NCBI GenBank assembly: GCA_935421135.1
Contig: OW285188.1
Location: 19,631,233-19,695,232, forward strand
DNA length: 64,000 nt
Reading direction: 5' to 3'
Source: Bugulina stolonifera
Taxonomy: Eukaryota; Bryozoa; Gymnolaemata; Cheilostomatida; Bugulidae
Part shown: positions 23,743-63,664 of the stretch, one piece after another
Position numbering within the stretch: the stretch's first letter is position 1
Layout of the letters: the number at the start of each line of letters is the position of its first letter
Position numbers and translations under genes: made by a program
Notes under the pieces: model-generated
Databases searched by the model: none
The model's input: only the letters and a program-made list of their open reading frames with translations
Told to the model about the DNA's origin: nothing

Positions 23743-24549
23743 TGTAATGGTACAGGACATTTGTATACGACTCAAATTATCGGACAAAGCTCCACCGCAC
23801 CCTAAGTGCCTAGTAGTTGTTACAGCACTACTCATCTGACACTCACACTCTTGTAATTAGCTGTTCGTATACTTATATTCAATTGCATTGCATGTTAAAC
23901 CATTAATTACTGTCTATATACGTGTCTCCATGTGTTTATACTCACTACTTATTCATGTATTGTTCTACTATATAATTGTATATAACTACATGATTATTAC
24001 TAAGTCTTTTTAATGCCTTTTATACCCATGTACAGAGGCCCGACCTCTCAGAATCCATTGATATTCATTTTGTACATGAATTGGACCATTATAAGCAACT
24101 TTTGTATAACCCGACCTATTTTAGGTCGGCCGTCGGGCTTCCGGCGGCCATCTTGTTGCGCAACTTCCGGACGACCACACGTCGTCTTTTCCCGACGTCA
24201 CGTCGGCCGGAAGTCCTTATACTATATAAAGGGCACTGTTTTACTGTTCATTCACTCAGTCTTCACTTGGCTTTCAATAAAGACACATCTATACTTGATA
24301 CAGAGACTTTCACTTCCTTTTGTCAGGTCATTCGCTTAGCGAACCGCCTACTAGGTCGGATCACTCTCTTTCAACGTATAGTCTGAAGGTCAGACTTGGG
24401 ACCAGATGGGTCGTCTTTGGTAGTTATTGGGCTACTGAGACCGCTCGATCTTTCATGTAATGCGAAGTCCTATTACCACTCATAGGCACTTCATTTCTGG
24501 GTCGATAGTCGTCCAAGGACGACCGCACCAAATCACAGAAACCATTACA
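23743..24549 (+). mobile_element. Solo LTR, copy 3 (807 bp)
   Basis: It starts TGTAATGG and ends CCATTACA, flanked by ATAT at 23739-23742 and 24550-24553. Same length as copy 2 and differing at only scattered positions. TATA at about 24223 and AATAAA at 24276. Its right end is 30 bp from the stop codon of the minus-strand gene at 24580, so it lies in that gene's 3' UTR or immediate flank, in antisense orientation. Confidence 0.92.
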
Positions 24550-24579
24550 ATATTATATTGAAGGACTTACTGGTAGATC

Positions 24580-27500
24580 CTATTGACTGACCATTAGGAC
24601 GATACTCCAAATAACGCTCAATAATACGACCATTGATAACCTTGATCTCCCTGCAACTATTGTGATAGCACAGATTTAGCCAACAAATAACTCAAACCGT
24701 ACACTTTGGAGCCATGCCAGTCTGCCATTGTATAAAAATACGCTTCATTACACAATGAGTTTATCATGCGTCGTTCTACCCTTTAATACATTTTTGCATA
24801 GTTTTTCTGTTAACTAAAATTACCTCCTCCAGTTAAAAGAAAATTGTCGTTTTCCTTCTTGCAGGATAGAGTCATAGGTGCAAGGGTTATTCTTCTTTTA
24901 CCATTAGAGATATAGCCTACAAAATGTATTATATTATCCAATTCACAAAGTACAAAATATGATCACACTATGTTATACTCATAATGTTATAACTACGTGT
25001 GTAATGGTTTGGTACTGCATGAATAACTTGGGAAGCAGCCATGGCTGAGTGGTTAGAATGCTGGGCTCTCATTTTGAATGGTCCAGATTTAAATCCTTAT
25101 CACGATAGTGTTAGGCAGGGCACCCAACCACAATTGCTCCTGTGCCTCCAACCTTGAGGTCATGGAAGTCAGCATGGTTTCAAGGCAACTCCTTTACCTC
25201 TACCTTGCCAAAAAAAGGTCATGCCACCTGGTCTTTCTCATGGGGAGTTGGCCAGTACTGGCACCTGGCCGTTCAAGCTGCATAGGGCTGGTCACACCGA
25301 GGAGTATAAGCTGGTGATTTAATGCAAGAATAATTTCCTAAACAATATACTACACTACTACACGAGTGCACAACTCCAGCACAAGAGGGACGTTAGCCAG
25401 GGCCATCACAACTAGAAGGACAAAGAGGGAATTTGCTTGACTCTACGACATTGGTACATTACCTACAGGTATCTAAGACTCTAAGTTATGTTACATGTAT
25501 AAAACATTAACTTCTATAACTACATGTACAATAACTTTGATTGTATATATACTTTTTTTATTCCTTTTTGCACATTTCTTGCCCGGCGCAAGTTAGTTAT
25601 GTACATGTAAATTTATATACACTATGTACACAAAAGGAACACAAGTGAACTCTAAGCATACATGTACTTACCAAACCAATGCAATTGAAAGGCAATTTCT
25701 TCATCACTTCCTGTAGGATCAATACTTATGCCTATCCTATTAAGTTTTCCTTCACCTACAATTAATAAAGACCATAATTATAAAAATAATTATATTCTAT
25801 TCAGCCAATTTTATATTTGAGAATACTCAAGAGTTCAGGCCTAGCAGATCACCACAGGTAAGATGGTGGAGATGATGATACCTGAATATATGTATTCAAA
25901 AGCTCAAAATACATCAAAGAGATTTCTGTTCTGATACGAAATAAAGAGCATTACTGGTTTGAAAACATATTTAACTTCAGCAAAAATACCACTCTCAATA
26001 CAGTTTTTCAAAAAATGCTTGTATTACATTTAAACTACCTATAAATATGAAATTGTTTTCCAGTTCGTCTTTACACTTATACTGAGAAGCATTGACAGTA
26101 CCACTGTTTCCTGCTTCTGCCACGATGAACGTTACTGTACCCTGCAATACGAGCAAAATAGTTAGTCCCCATATCAAAGGTACTATAAAGGAACTTGGAA
26201 TTATGGGTATTGTCAAAGGTACTGAAAATAAAATTTGACTGAAACCCAAGTACTAACATGGTGTACATACAAGCCTATTTTTGTGCATTTTCAGTTTATG
26301 TATATTTTTCTAGCAAAAATCTAGTGTGGTAAGAGAGCAAATGTAAGCAAAAATAACTGCATATGTCTCTTACATTAGGCTTTCTCTAATACCAACACCA
26401 ATTGCATTGTACATGTAATAGTAAGGTTCACAATTTCTATTATGGACGATGATTTAGTATGTACAGTACATGACTCTAGTCTATACTTGAATTTTGCAAC
26501 TGGATTCATGATTTATATCATGCAGCAAAATAAATATACCATTGTAGTACTATTAACATGATGTGAGAGCAACACTTACATTGCATTCCGCAAATGCACT
26601 TATGCCGTACTCTGACTCAAGTGTACAGAAACAAGTAAATGTGAAATTTGATTTAACAGGAAACCCTTCTGTCATGAGAATAGGGTTTGAGGAGTTGTCA
26701 CTTATGTCATCACAGAATGTGTACTCTAAACGGCAATGAAATATTATTTTATAGAATTAGTCAGCGAGTATTTGTTAATTGCTATGAATAATAGCCAATG
26801 TGTCTCTACTGGCTAATCGTAGACTGCACTGTGCAAAATTATGTGTTAGACAAGGTCCGCCATCTTTTCTATCATAATTATTAGAGAAATATAGGGAGTT
26901 CATATTCTACATGTAAATAGACTGTGACCCTCAAGAAATAATGAATAAGACAGTTTACATGTAGGTCACTATTAATAGAGATACCTTTATGTGGGGTAAA
27001 GTACTTCTCCTGCAAACAATACTATATTTTTTGGTCTTTAGTGTAATAGTGCTAAAACACTGGAAATTGCTACAATATTGATGTTATACTCTTCAAAGAC
27101 TTTAGCAATCCAGAGTTGCAATTCCCTGTGTGGTGGAGACAACAACTGGCTGTTAGTGGTCTGACAGCATGTTACCAGCATGGTTCAATTCTATGTACAC
27201 GCCTCTGCTACCAGTCTTACAATTGCCTCTTACAATTGCCCTAACAGAGATGTTGAGTCGTGCTGGTAACACACTGACTCCTTTACAATTATATAATGCT
27301 ATAAAAATTATAAATCCAAGTTTATAAATTTACGTTTATACAATATACATCAATATATACCATAAATGTATAATTATGTACATGTACGTAATATAATGAC
27401 ACAGAGTAGACCTATGACATTATTCATTTGTAATGTATTAACTTACCTTTACTTTCTTCCAATCCTGATTGACTACTAACTTGGTGGTTCTGTCCAGCAG

Positions 27501-28066
27501 AAATCGCAACTGTAATAGAAAAGGTCAAAGTGCCATATCAAAGAATTGAAAATGGATGTTTGACAAAAGCGCAATTAAAAAAATTATCTAAAAGTCTCCA
27601 ATGGACCTGCGGCAAATGTAATTTAAGACGCAAAAGCTGCTCTTTTTAAATGAAGGCTTACACAGTATACTGCATAGCTACATGTACGTGGAAGACTGAT
27701 ACTTATAACTACATGGTTCTTAGTGAAGAGGATAACTCCATACAGCTTTATCAAAGGAATTATTAAATAAAACCGAGATTATTTTCTCCTGAATACATGC
27801 ATTGATATTATAACAACATATTGTTAGGAATAGTCTCCACTTGCAGCAATTTAGAACTGGGAATAAATCTTAAACTACGAGATGTGTGCATACTTGAGTG
27901 TGTGTGTCCATATCATGTTATTCCATGATATAAAGTAATGAGATAATAATCATGTGTTGTCTGTGTACTGATACAAGTGAATAACTCATCCACTGTTTGA
28001 TATCAACTCACGTAGATAATAAACTAAATGTACCATAATCCATGTGATCTTGAAGTTCTGCATCAT
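24580..28066 (-). CDS. Small secreted, probably membrane-anchored protein, 204 residues
   Basis: I cannot name this protein. Seven minus-strand exons: 28012-28066, 27447-27509, 26580-26725, 26039-26141, 25672-25755, 24824-24916, 24580-24650. They total 615 nt (204 residues plus TAG) with GT-AG borders and matching phases throughout. The start MMQNFKITWIMVHLVYYLLA reads as a signal peptide, cleaved around ISAGQ. The ectodomain is rich in Asn and Cys (TFCDD, TFTCFCTLESEYG, AECNGT, YKCKDE, LSCKKEN), with glycosylation sequons NSS, NFT and NAS. This suggests a disulphide-bonded, perhaps Ig-like, fold. The end is GGGR followed by the hydrophobic LSMVVLLSVIWSIVLMVS with almost no cytoplasmic tail, as in GPI-anchored precursors or a C-terminal membrane anchor. 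The last exon is the least certain, since another frame in it is also open. It is divergent from the Rac copy at 30760. Confidence 0.72.
25028..25330 (+). mobile_element. tRNA-derived SINE
   Basis: A polymerase III-type head: box A-like TGGCTGAGTGGTTAGAAT (about 25042) and box B-like GGTCCAGATTTAAATCC (about 25081), followed by an unrelated body of about 230 bp. It sits in an intron of the secreted-protein gene. It is not a functional tRNA because no acceptor stem closes. Confidence 0.65.
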
Positions 28067-30216
28067 AATTTTAATTGAAAGCAGTAAATTAATTATAGCC
28101 AGCTAAACTCAGTGTCTTTTATCAGTTTTAGTTGAATTTTGAATAAATTTGATACATTGTTATTTTGACAAAATCAAAGATTACAATTTATTTAGCCTGT
28201 AATTTCAACCATTTTAGTAAATTATGCGAATAATGTATGCAATCTGAGCAAATGAAGAAATCTTAATGCTGTTTTGAAATAAAGATATCATAACTACAAT
28301 AATATTATGATGTATTATGTTGTATGTTAAGCTTTTGAATCTATATTGAGGCACCTGTATTCTGTGATATGCATGTATCCATGTTTATTTTAATACTTAT
28401 TACAGAAATGCTGAAGGACAGGCAAGACATGCATAAGTTGTTTAGTATACTCTATTAATAACAAAATCAAAATATCTCCTTCATTCTGTGTACATGTTAT
28501 TATGTTCCCTGCTAGCTAATTTGGGAGTTGCCTTACCATACACTTAACATCCACAACTTGGATATTATATCAACAACCTCAAATTATAATAAAGTCCAAG
28601 GCATCACTTATTGGTCAGACTGCTATTCCCAAAGCATGGTCAACTACAACATTACAGGTACATGTATGTACCTGTAACTGTACTGTAACTAACTGTCCAT
28701 ATGTTTTCCCTGAAGGAGAGCTTAACTGAGGTATGCCCTACACATATACCCAAAAAAAACAGAGTTCAAGAATAACTACTAGTTAACATGCATGTACATG
28801 TATATGGGGAAAATACACACAACATGAATGCTGCTGTTTACTGTAGATCATATAAGGTTTTGGTGGCTGAGTGGTCTAGCGCTAGTCACTCTGGTCTTGT
28901 AAAAATGAAACAAATTATCTGCCTGGATGAATCAGTTGGTTCACTACTCATTAAGCTTGCTTTAGATTCATCCATCTTCAACGACTTACCAAATAAATAA
29001 GTAATTTCTATAAAACAAACTATAAGAGTAGTAAAAATATAACTAGAAAGGTTTTCTGATTCTTAAACCAGGTGATTGGTTCCTTGGTGTTTTGGGTATC
29101 TATGGATCAACCAATTGGCAACTTTGTTTATATTTATTATGCCTACTTCTAGTTGGTGAGGCAACTCGAATCTTCAGCGTTCTTTTCATAGTTCTACTTA
29201 CAAAATGTAGTAAAGCATACTAAAACCAAGGACAGAGACAATCTTAGCTATTAAAACTATTCAGTAACTAACCAAATTGAAGTTAACCAACTAAATCATA
29301 GAGAGTTTTTTTTCTTGTTATGTTATGTTGTGTATATAATTACTGTATAGTAAAACATAGCCCTTAATTTCTTGTAACATTGTTTATCCTCTGATGACGA
29401 TGTCTGGACAAGCATCAAAATATTAAGAATAAAATGAAAAAACTATAAAAAGCGACTTGTTTTATTATTCATCATCAAACTATAAGCTCATATCAACATT
29501 TTCTAAAGAGAAAATAATCGTACATTCACTTTGAACAGGTTAATAGAAATAATGGGTATACGTTTCGCTAGTGAATACTCGCTGCAATATGTGTGCATTT
29601 TACACGCAACTTTTGTTTGCCTTAAATACACAGGGATTTATAGCATAATATAGGTAAAACTGCAATATCCATGAGGCATAACTTTTAAACTTGCCAGCTT
29701 ACATGGATAAACGGAGTTTAGCTAGCTGATACAAAGGTAGCATTGAAAGTTGATAACAAGTTGAATTTCTGCAATTGCATTTCATTGCACTCTGTTAAGA
29801 GCGGCTGTTGAATTCATGAATAATGTATAACAGGCGGATCATAGATTTGCATGATTTGAGCTCAACTTTCTTAGGTACATATATGTTGTTAAATAATATT
29901 AGTTATGATGACATTAAGATTCTGTATTTAACAAGACATAGGGTGAAATCCTAGGCTAGAGCACTGTCTACCCTTATTCAAACACATGACTAAAGTGTTT
30001 GAGGTCTAGATGTCTATGCCGTAGCTGTCCGTATGTTTTCCCTGAAGGAGAGCTGCTGGAGTCTACCCTACACATATACCCAAAAAGACATCGTCAAAAG
30101 ATTACTAATTGAAAACATACATTTTACATGTATATCTGAAAAAATGTACAACATGCATGCTACCACGTGTTGTTTGTTGCCGGACAGTTCCTATACTTTA
30201 GGGCCCTAACTCAACT

Positions 30217-30475
30217 TTGCATCTGGTATCTATTCATGGGTCAGGTCTGGTTCCTATCCATGGGTCAGGTCTGGTACCTATTCATGGGTCAGGTCTGATT
30301 CCTATTCAAGGGTCAGGTCTGGTACCTATTCATGGGTCAGGTCTGGTACCTATCCATGGGTCAGGTCTGGTACCTATTCATGGGTCAGGTCTGGTACCTA
30401 TTCATGGGTCAGGTCTGGTACCTATTCATGGATCAGGTCTGGTACCTATTCATGGGTCAGGTCTGATACAGAATC
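30217..30475. repeat. 24-bp minisatellite upstream of first Rac gene
   Basis: About ten units of CCTATTCATGGGTCAGGTCT followed by GGTA. An expanded, diverged version lies at the same place upstream of the second Rac gene (40548-40913). The period is a multiple of three, so it creates open frames that are not genes. Confidence 0.92.
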
Positions 30476-30617
30476 TGCACTAGGAAGTTGTTCTGAGTAA
30501 CTGTAATAATAATAACTGTGCTTTTTATTTTCTTCAAAAAGTCAAATATCCAGGTAATAGGAAACTTTTTTTATTTTCACACGATTATAGTTATTACCTG
30601 TAAACATTTAGTAGATC

Positions 30618-30759
30618 GACCAATCAGAGAACCTTTCCGTTCAAACGAACACAATGGATGAATATTGTGGTTGTACATGTATAAATACTATATCTATAAC
30701 ATGGTGATGTCATTTGTTCATGGGATAGTGAACTGATTTATATTGATAAATATTGAAAG
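30618..30759 (+). promoter_or_regulatory. Conserved Rac promoter/5' UTR block, copy 1
   Basis: GACCAATCAG (30618, CCAAT box-like) and TGTATAAATACTA (about 30678, TATA-like), followed by about 70 bp up to the ATG. It is nearly identical to 41049-41191 and 45666-45807 while surrounding sequence has diverged, which argues for functional constraint or very recent duplication. Confidence 0.65.
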
Positions 30760-39035
<8,276 letters not shown>

Positions 39036-39554
39036 AAAGCTCTCACATCACAGGGGAATAATGCGAATACATCGTTGCTATCAAATAGATCCACATGTTG
39101 ATTATAATTTGTAATAATTATTGCATTTATATCTGTATAGAAATAGTTCTATGCTAGGCTATGCAGAATCAAGCTCCACTGACCATGAGCTTGACTTACA
39201 ATATACTGATCCATCAAGATTGTTCTGATGTAGCTAAAAACACACACACTTACTGTAGTGAATCATGATACCTAGCTATTCGTTATACTGTATCAAATGG
39301 TGGTTTGAGGCCGAATAAATGGGTCACCAAAATCACCACCTCTTTCAGTACATACATATTGTATTTATTCTGGTTTTCTAATAACTTTAACTTCAACTGC
39401 TACTAGATCACTAACTACATGTATGTTCGTGTTATGCAATATACATGTGTATACTGTATATTTTCCAGTGTCTTAAAAAAAGTACAGAATGTTATAATAA
39501 TTATGTTTTTCTTATTGTGACTTTCTAATTCATAGGGACTCATAAGCTATCGAG

Positions 39555-39650
39555 TATTATTAGAAGTTGTCCTCTCTCAATCTATTTCCTCTACAATCTA
39601 CATTGTGGGAGCAAAAAGGGAGGAGGACAGATCGAAAGAGGACTGATAAT
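39555..39650. repeat. Short dispersed hairpin element
   Basis: ATTATTAGAAGTTGTCCTCT at the left and GAAAGAGGACTGATAAT at the right are imperfect complements around a purine-rich middle. The paralogous copy at 44763-44852 shows it predates the Rac duplication. Confidence 0.6.
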
Positions 39651-39713
39651 GCTATGCAGTTTATTGTATATTATAATATCTACCGATATCGTATCATAAA
39701 TGTATATCATATC

Positions 39714-39838
39714 ATAACATATCATATCATATCATATCATATCATATCATATCATATCATATCATATCATATCATATCATATCATATCATATCATATCAT
39801 ATCATATCATATCATATAATTATCATATCATATCACAT
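39714..39838. repeat. (CATAT)n microsatellite
   Basis: More than 20 CATAT units. A decayed counterpart lies at 44886-44975 behind the second Rac gene. Confidence 0.97.
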
Positions 39839-40547
39839 CATAATATATTATACAGCGTACTTGCTGTATCATAATATTACATATTACATAATTTCTTTTT
39901 GGATAAAGTATAAAGGATTGCATGCTATTAATAGTTGAATCAAGTCTCCCTGCATTAGTTGTTCACTTGCGTGTAATGATGGCTTGTGTTCATGCACTGT
40001 GGTCAATCAAAATCTCTCCTTCATTTTGTGCACATGTTATGTTCTCTGCTAGCTAATTTGGGAGTTGCCTTATCATACACTTTATATCCACAACTTATAT
40101 CAACAACCTCAAATTATAATAAAGTCTAAGGCAGCACTTATTAGTCCAACTGGTATTCCCAAAGCATGGTCAACTACAATAACATTACAGGTATGTACTA
40201 AATGCTGACAGATATAAACCCCTCTAAATAATAAATATATAAAAATATGATTTCAACTGGATATATTAGCAGCTCTAGTCTTAGAGCACTTTTTACCCTT
40301 ATTCAAACTCATGACTGAAGGTTTTGAGGTCTGACTGTCTATGTCCGCATATTTTCCCTGAAGGAGAGTTGAACTGGGTTCTGCCCTACACATATTATAC
40401 CCAAAAAGACATTGTTAAAGGATAATTACTAATTAATAGCGTACATTGCACATGTATATAGTTTGAAGATACATACAACATTACATCTACTATCTGTTGT
40501 TAACTGCCAGTCAGGTCCTATACTTGGGGTCCTAGTTCAACCTTGCA

Positions 40548-40913
40548 TCAGGTTCCCATTCATAGATCAGGTCTGGTACCTATTCATAGATCAGGCCTGG
40601 TACCCATTCATAGATCAGGTCTGGTACCTATTCATAGATCAGGCCTGGTACCCATTCATAGATCAGGTCTGGTACCCATTCATAGATCAGGTCTGGTACC
40701 CATTCATAGAACAGGTCTGGTACCTATTCATAGATCAGGTCTGGTACCTATTCATAGATCAGGCCTGGTACCCATTCATAGATCAGGTCTGGTACCTATT
40801 CATAGATCAGGCCTGGTACCCATTCATAGATCAGGTCTGGTACCCATTCATAGATCAAGTCTGGTACCTATTCATAGATCAAGTCTGGTACCTATTCATG
40901 GGGTCAGGTCTGG
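40548..40913. repeat. 24-bp minisatellite upstream of second Rac gene
   Basis: About 15 units of CCTATTCATAGATCAGGTCT followed by GGTA. Homologous in position and unit to 30217-30475. Two frames stay open throughout because the period is 24. Confidence 0.95.
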
Positions 40914-41048
40914 TACAAAATCTGCCTTTGGAGATTATTTTGTGTGAGCATAATAATAATAATGGTTCTTTTCATTAAAAGTCAAGTATGCAGGTAAGAG
41001 GCGCTCTTTATTTTCACACTATTGTACATGTAATTGTTGCCTATGGAT

Positions 41049-41191
41049 TGACCAATCAGGGAACCTTTCTGTTCAAACGAACACAATGGATGAATATTGT
41101 GGTTGTACATGTATAAATACTATATCTATAACATGGTGATGTCAGTTGTTCATGGGATAGCGAACTGATTTATATTGATAAATATTGAAAG
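41049..41191 (+). promoter_or_regulatory. Conserved Rac promoter/5' UTR block, copy 2
   Basis: GACCAATCAGGG at 41049 and TGTATAAATACTA at about 41110, in the same spacing to the ATG (41192) as in copies 1 and 3. Confidence 0.65.
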
Positions 41192-44038
<2,847 letters not shown>

Positions 44039-44112
44039 AAAGCTCTCACATCACAGGGGAAGGATGCGAATACATCGTTGCTACCAAATAGATCTACATT
44101 TAGATTATAACT

Positions 44113-44293
44113 TTATTATTATTATTATTATTATTGAGTTTATTGCTTATCAATAACAATAGATTATAGTAAAAGTGTACGCATGTATAAGATTGCACAA
44201 AAGGGAAGCCAAATAGTCCGAGACCAGAGTCGAGGCAATCCCTGCTCAAGTGTACCGGTGCCGAGGGGAAGCACCCACCACACCCCCATATTG
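44113..44293 (-). mobile_element. LINE/SINE 3' fragment with (ATT)n tail
   Basis: This block interrupts the 3' flank of the second Rac gene compared with the first (39100-39130). On the minus strand it ends CAATAAACTC followed by (AAT)n, as expected of a retroposed 3' end. It has no coding region and its family is unknown. Confidence 0.6.
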
Positions 44294-44762
44294 TAATCAT
44301 TATTGCATTTGTATCTGTATAGAAATAGTTCTATGCTAAGCTATACAGAATCAAGCTCCACTGACAACCTGAAAGTGGTGGTCTGGACTTACAATAATTA
44401 TACTGATCCATCAAGATTGTTCTGATGTAGCCATAAAGTTAATACACACTTACTGTAGTGAGTCATGATACCTAGCTATTCGTTATACTGTACCAAAGAG
44501 TGGTTTTAGGCTGAATAAATGGGTCACCAAAATCACCGCCTCTTCTAATACATACATCATATTGTATGTATTTTGGTTTTCTGATAAAATATTGTAATAG
44601 TTAACTTGTTACAGAACTTTAACTGCTACTATATCACGAACTATGCTTCTGTTCTACAACATAGAATACTGTATATATGTTCTAATGTCTTAAAAAAGTA
44701 CAGAATAATAATGTTTCTCTTATTTTGATTTTGCTAATTCATAAGGGCTCATAAGCTATCGA

Positions 44763-44852
44763 CTATTAAGATAAGTTGTCCTCTCTCAATCTATTTCCTC
44801 TACATTTTGGGAGCAAGAAGAAGGGAAGATAGATTGAAAGAGGACTGATAAT
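44763..44852. repeat. Short dispersed hairpin element
   Basis: Paralogue of the element at 39555-39650, with the same arms (GTTGTCCTCTCTCAATCT and GATTGAAAGAGGACTGATAA). Confidence 0.6.
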
Positions 44853-45149
44853 GCTATGCAGTTTATTATGTCATATGTACGATGCATATCATAATATATA
44901 ATATAATATCATATATCATATCATACCATACCATATTATATCATATTATATCGTATCGTATGATATCATATCGCACAGCATGCTTGCTGTATAATAATAT
45001 TACAATAAGTTATTAAATTTTATTTTTCGACAGTATTGCATTGTATACCAACTTTCTATTCCATGTAATAAAATAGTGAGATGGTACATAAAAATCATGT
45101 GTTGTCTGGTGTGTTATACTGATACAATGAATAACTCATCCACTGTTTA

Positions 45150-45200
45150 AATAATAAACTATAACAACTGTATCATAATTCATGTTATATTTGAAGTGTG
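45150..45200 (-). pseudogene. Remnant of secreted-protein exon 1
   Basis: ATAATTCATGTTATATTTGA aligns with the first exon of the minus-strand gene at 28012-28066, but the segment with the initiator codons is missing and later exons are absent. It marks how far the ancestral duplication unit reached. Confidence 0.55.
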
Positions 45201-45665
45201 CGTCTCTCCTTCATCCTGTGTACAAGTTATATTCCACCCTAGCTATTTTTTGGGAGTTGCATTACCATACACTTTACATCTACATGTATATGAAGCAGCA
45301 ATGGGCTCTGCTCAAACCCAACTTAGATATTATAATGTTTTTGTATTGCATGGGATTTATTTATGAGCAACCTGATGGTGCTAAAACCCAAAGCAGCATC
45401 TATATCTAGCTAACTAGTCAGACCACTATACAAAACCAGACCTACACTGTACACTGTATAACAACTTCAATATGGTAGTGAATTTAAAATTGTTCAACTG
45501 AGTGGCAGTTCTCTGTCATTCATTGGCTTTCTAATTTTCAATATCAGAATAATAATATTATTTCATTTTGAGGAACTGTTATACCTTCTATTTTATATAG
45601 AGGCAAGTATGCAGGTAAAAGGGCCTTTTTTATTTTTATACCATTGTAATTATTGCATACAGATC

Positions 45666-45807
45666 GACCAATCAGGGAGCCTATCTGTTCAAACAAACAC
45701 AATGAATGAATATTGTGATTGTACATGTATAAATACTATATCTATAACATGGTGATGTCAGTTGTTCATGGGATAGTGAACTGATTTATATTGATAAATA
45801 TTGAAAG
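45666..45807 (+). promoter_or_regulatory. Conserved Rac promoter/5' UTR block, copy 3
   Basis: GACCAATCAGGG at 45666 and TGTATAAATACTA at about 45727, with the same distance to the ATG (45808) as the other tandem copies. Confidence 0.65.
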
Positions 45808-49806
<3,999 letters not shown>

Positions 49807-51130
49807 GAAACTCTTACATCACAGGTGAAGGCTTTGAATACATTATTACCATCAGATAGATCTACATGTAGATTGTAGTTTATAATAGTTATTAGATATA
49901 CCTGTACAAAAATAGTTCTATGCTAGGCTATACAGTATCAAGCTCCACTGACCATGAAGTCAACCTGAAAGTGGTGGCCTGAACTTACAACATACTGGTC
50001 CATCAAGATTGTTCCGATGTAGCTATAATGTGACTTTGCATAGTGCTCAAAGTATTTTGTTTATTTATTTCTTTATATTTTGATAACTATCCTCTTTATG
50101 ATTGTCACAGGAAAACAAAACAGGAACATTATCAAAATATTAGGAAACAGATATACAAAATGCACTTGTGCTCTTCTATTTTAAAATTGATACTAAGTAA
50201 CTGTAGCTTATCTTAACCTAGCAATCTAGAATTTGCTATACTGTTATTCTAGGCTGGCTGCTCAAGGGCACAGGTCTCTCTAACATGAAATACTCATATG
50301 AACTGGTTCAACTGTATGGGAGAATATTAATCAAGAACCACAAGTCTGGGTAAAGGACCACATATATAACAGCTGTTACTAACAAGTTACAAGAGACCCA
50401 ATGATGGAAAATATGGAAATTGAAGTTGGCAGTGCTAATAAAAGCAATATATTACAATTTGTGTAAATTGCTATTCCCTCAGAATTTTATTTATTTTCTA
50501 TATACATGTATATGCTAGTTTTATACCATAATATAATCAACATCTCTTTTGTGCTTCTAACTACGATCTTTATGATTTATTTGCTATTTGAATAAAAATA
50601 ATGCATATAACACTATAACTTTGTTTTGTTATCCTATACGAACATACAGACCTACATAGTACATGTAGAAATCAAATTAGAGTTTTTTTATACGATTTAT
50701 AATTCGGAATGTAATCAAATCATAAGAAGTCGTTCTCTCCCAAACAATTTCTGTGTTGAGAGAGGAAAACTCACTATAACCAGTGGCCCACGAGTGTCAA
50801 TGGTGCCAATAGAAGAGATCATCTTCACAAACTTATAGAACTAAACAAAAAATATTACAGCTAAATAGAAAGGCTATTAAATTAATTCATCACTAAATAA
50901 TTACTGCAAAATAGAAGTATGATATATAGCTGGAAAGTTCCAAATTGGTCATTTGCACTACTGTATGTACAACCTAATAACATGTAAATGGAGCCTATTA
51001 TATTGCTGTACATAATGAATGACAGCATGTACTTTCTTGACTAGAAATTTAAATAAATATAAAAATTGAAACTGGAGCCGTATAGGAGGGTCCAAATAAA
51101 ATATAGTTGTAGATGGGAGTGAGTATACCT
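49807..51130. other. Convergent intergenic region, Rac copy 3 to WDR13
   Basis: Shared Rac 3' flank to about 50060, a relative of the GAATAAAATG motif (50088-50160), and a hairpin repeat at 50724-50772. Both neighbouring genes end here. No additional gene is seen. Confidence 0.65.
50724..50772. repeat. Short dispersed hairpin element
   Basis: AAGAAGTCGTTCTCTCCC and GTTGAGAGAGGAAAACTC as imperfect complementary arms, the same family as at 8773 and 22836. Confidence 0.55.

Positions 51131-63664
<12,534 letters not shown>

Larger units (their letters stand above)
28067..30759. other. Divergent intergenic region
   Basis: Lies between the minus-strand secreted-protein gene and the first Rac gene. 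It holds an internal duplication (about 28690-28850 repeats 30020-30160), a tRNA-like fragment near 28865 (TGGTGGCTGAGTGGTCTAGC), a degenerate copy of the GAATAAAATGAAAA motif at about 29388-29455, a 24-bp minisatellite at 30217 and the Rac promoter block at 30618. No further coding exon is supported. Confidence 0.6.
39036..41191. other. Between Rac copies 1 and 2
   Basis: The 3' flank of copy 1 (39036-39550) parallels those of copies 2 and 3. Then come a hairpin repeat (39555), a CATAT microsatellite (39714), a duplication boundary near 39950-40010, a 24-bp minisatellite (40548) and the promoter block at 41049. No other gene is supported. Confidence 0.65.
44294..45665. other. Between Rac copies 2 and 3
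   Basis: 3' flank of copy 2, a hairpin repeat (44763), a decayed CATAT microsatellite (44886-44975), and from about 45075 the start of the third duplicated block. At 45090-45200 it still carries sequence homologous to 27940-28060, including the first-exon region of the secreted-protein gene, but without its start codon. No gene is supported. Confidence 0.65.

Noticed and set aside
23188..24386. Short frames of about 100 codons inside the LTRs
   Set aside because: They lie over U3/R sequence with TATA and polyadenylation signals and resemble no protein; they recur simply because the LTRs are copies.
22918..24549. One LTR retrotransposon bounded by two LTRs
   Set aside because: Only 18 bp separate the LTRs, and each has a different 4-bp duplication, so they are two solo LTR insertions.
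25028..25100. Functional tRNA gene
   Set aside because: Box A and box B are present, but no cloverleaf with a closed acceptor stem can be drawn, and SINE-like sequence follows.
39567..39938. Frame with a repeated YHIIS peptide
   Set aside because: Translation of the CATAT microsatellite.
40463..40978. Long open frames over the 24-bp repeats (also 40543-40947 and 30217-30483)
   Set aside because: They are open only because the minisatellite period is a multiple of three; two frames are open at once and no flanking exon or conserved protein exists.
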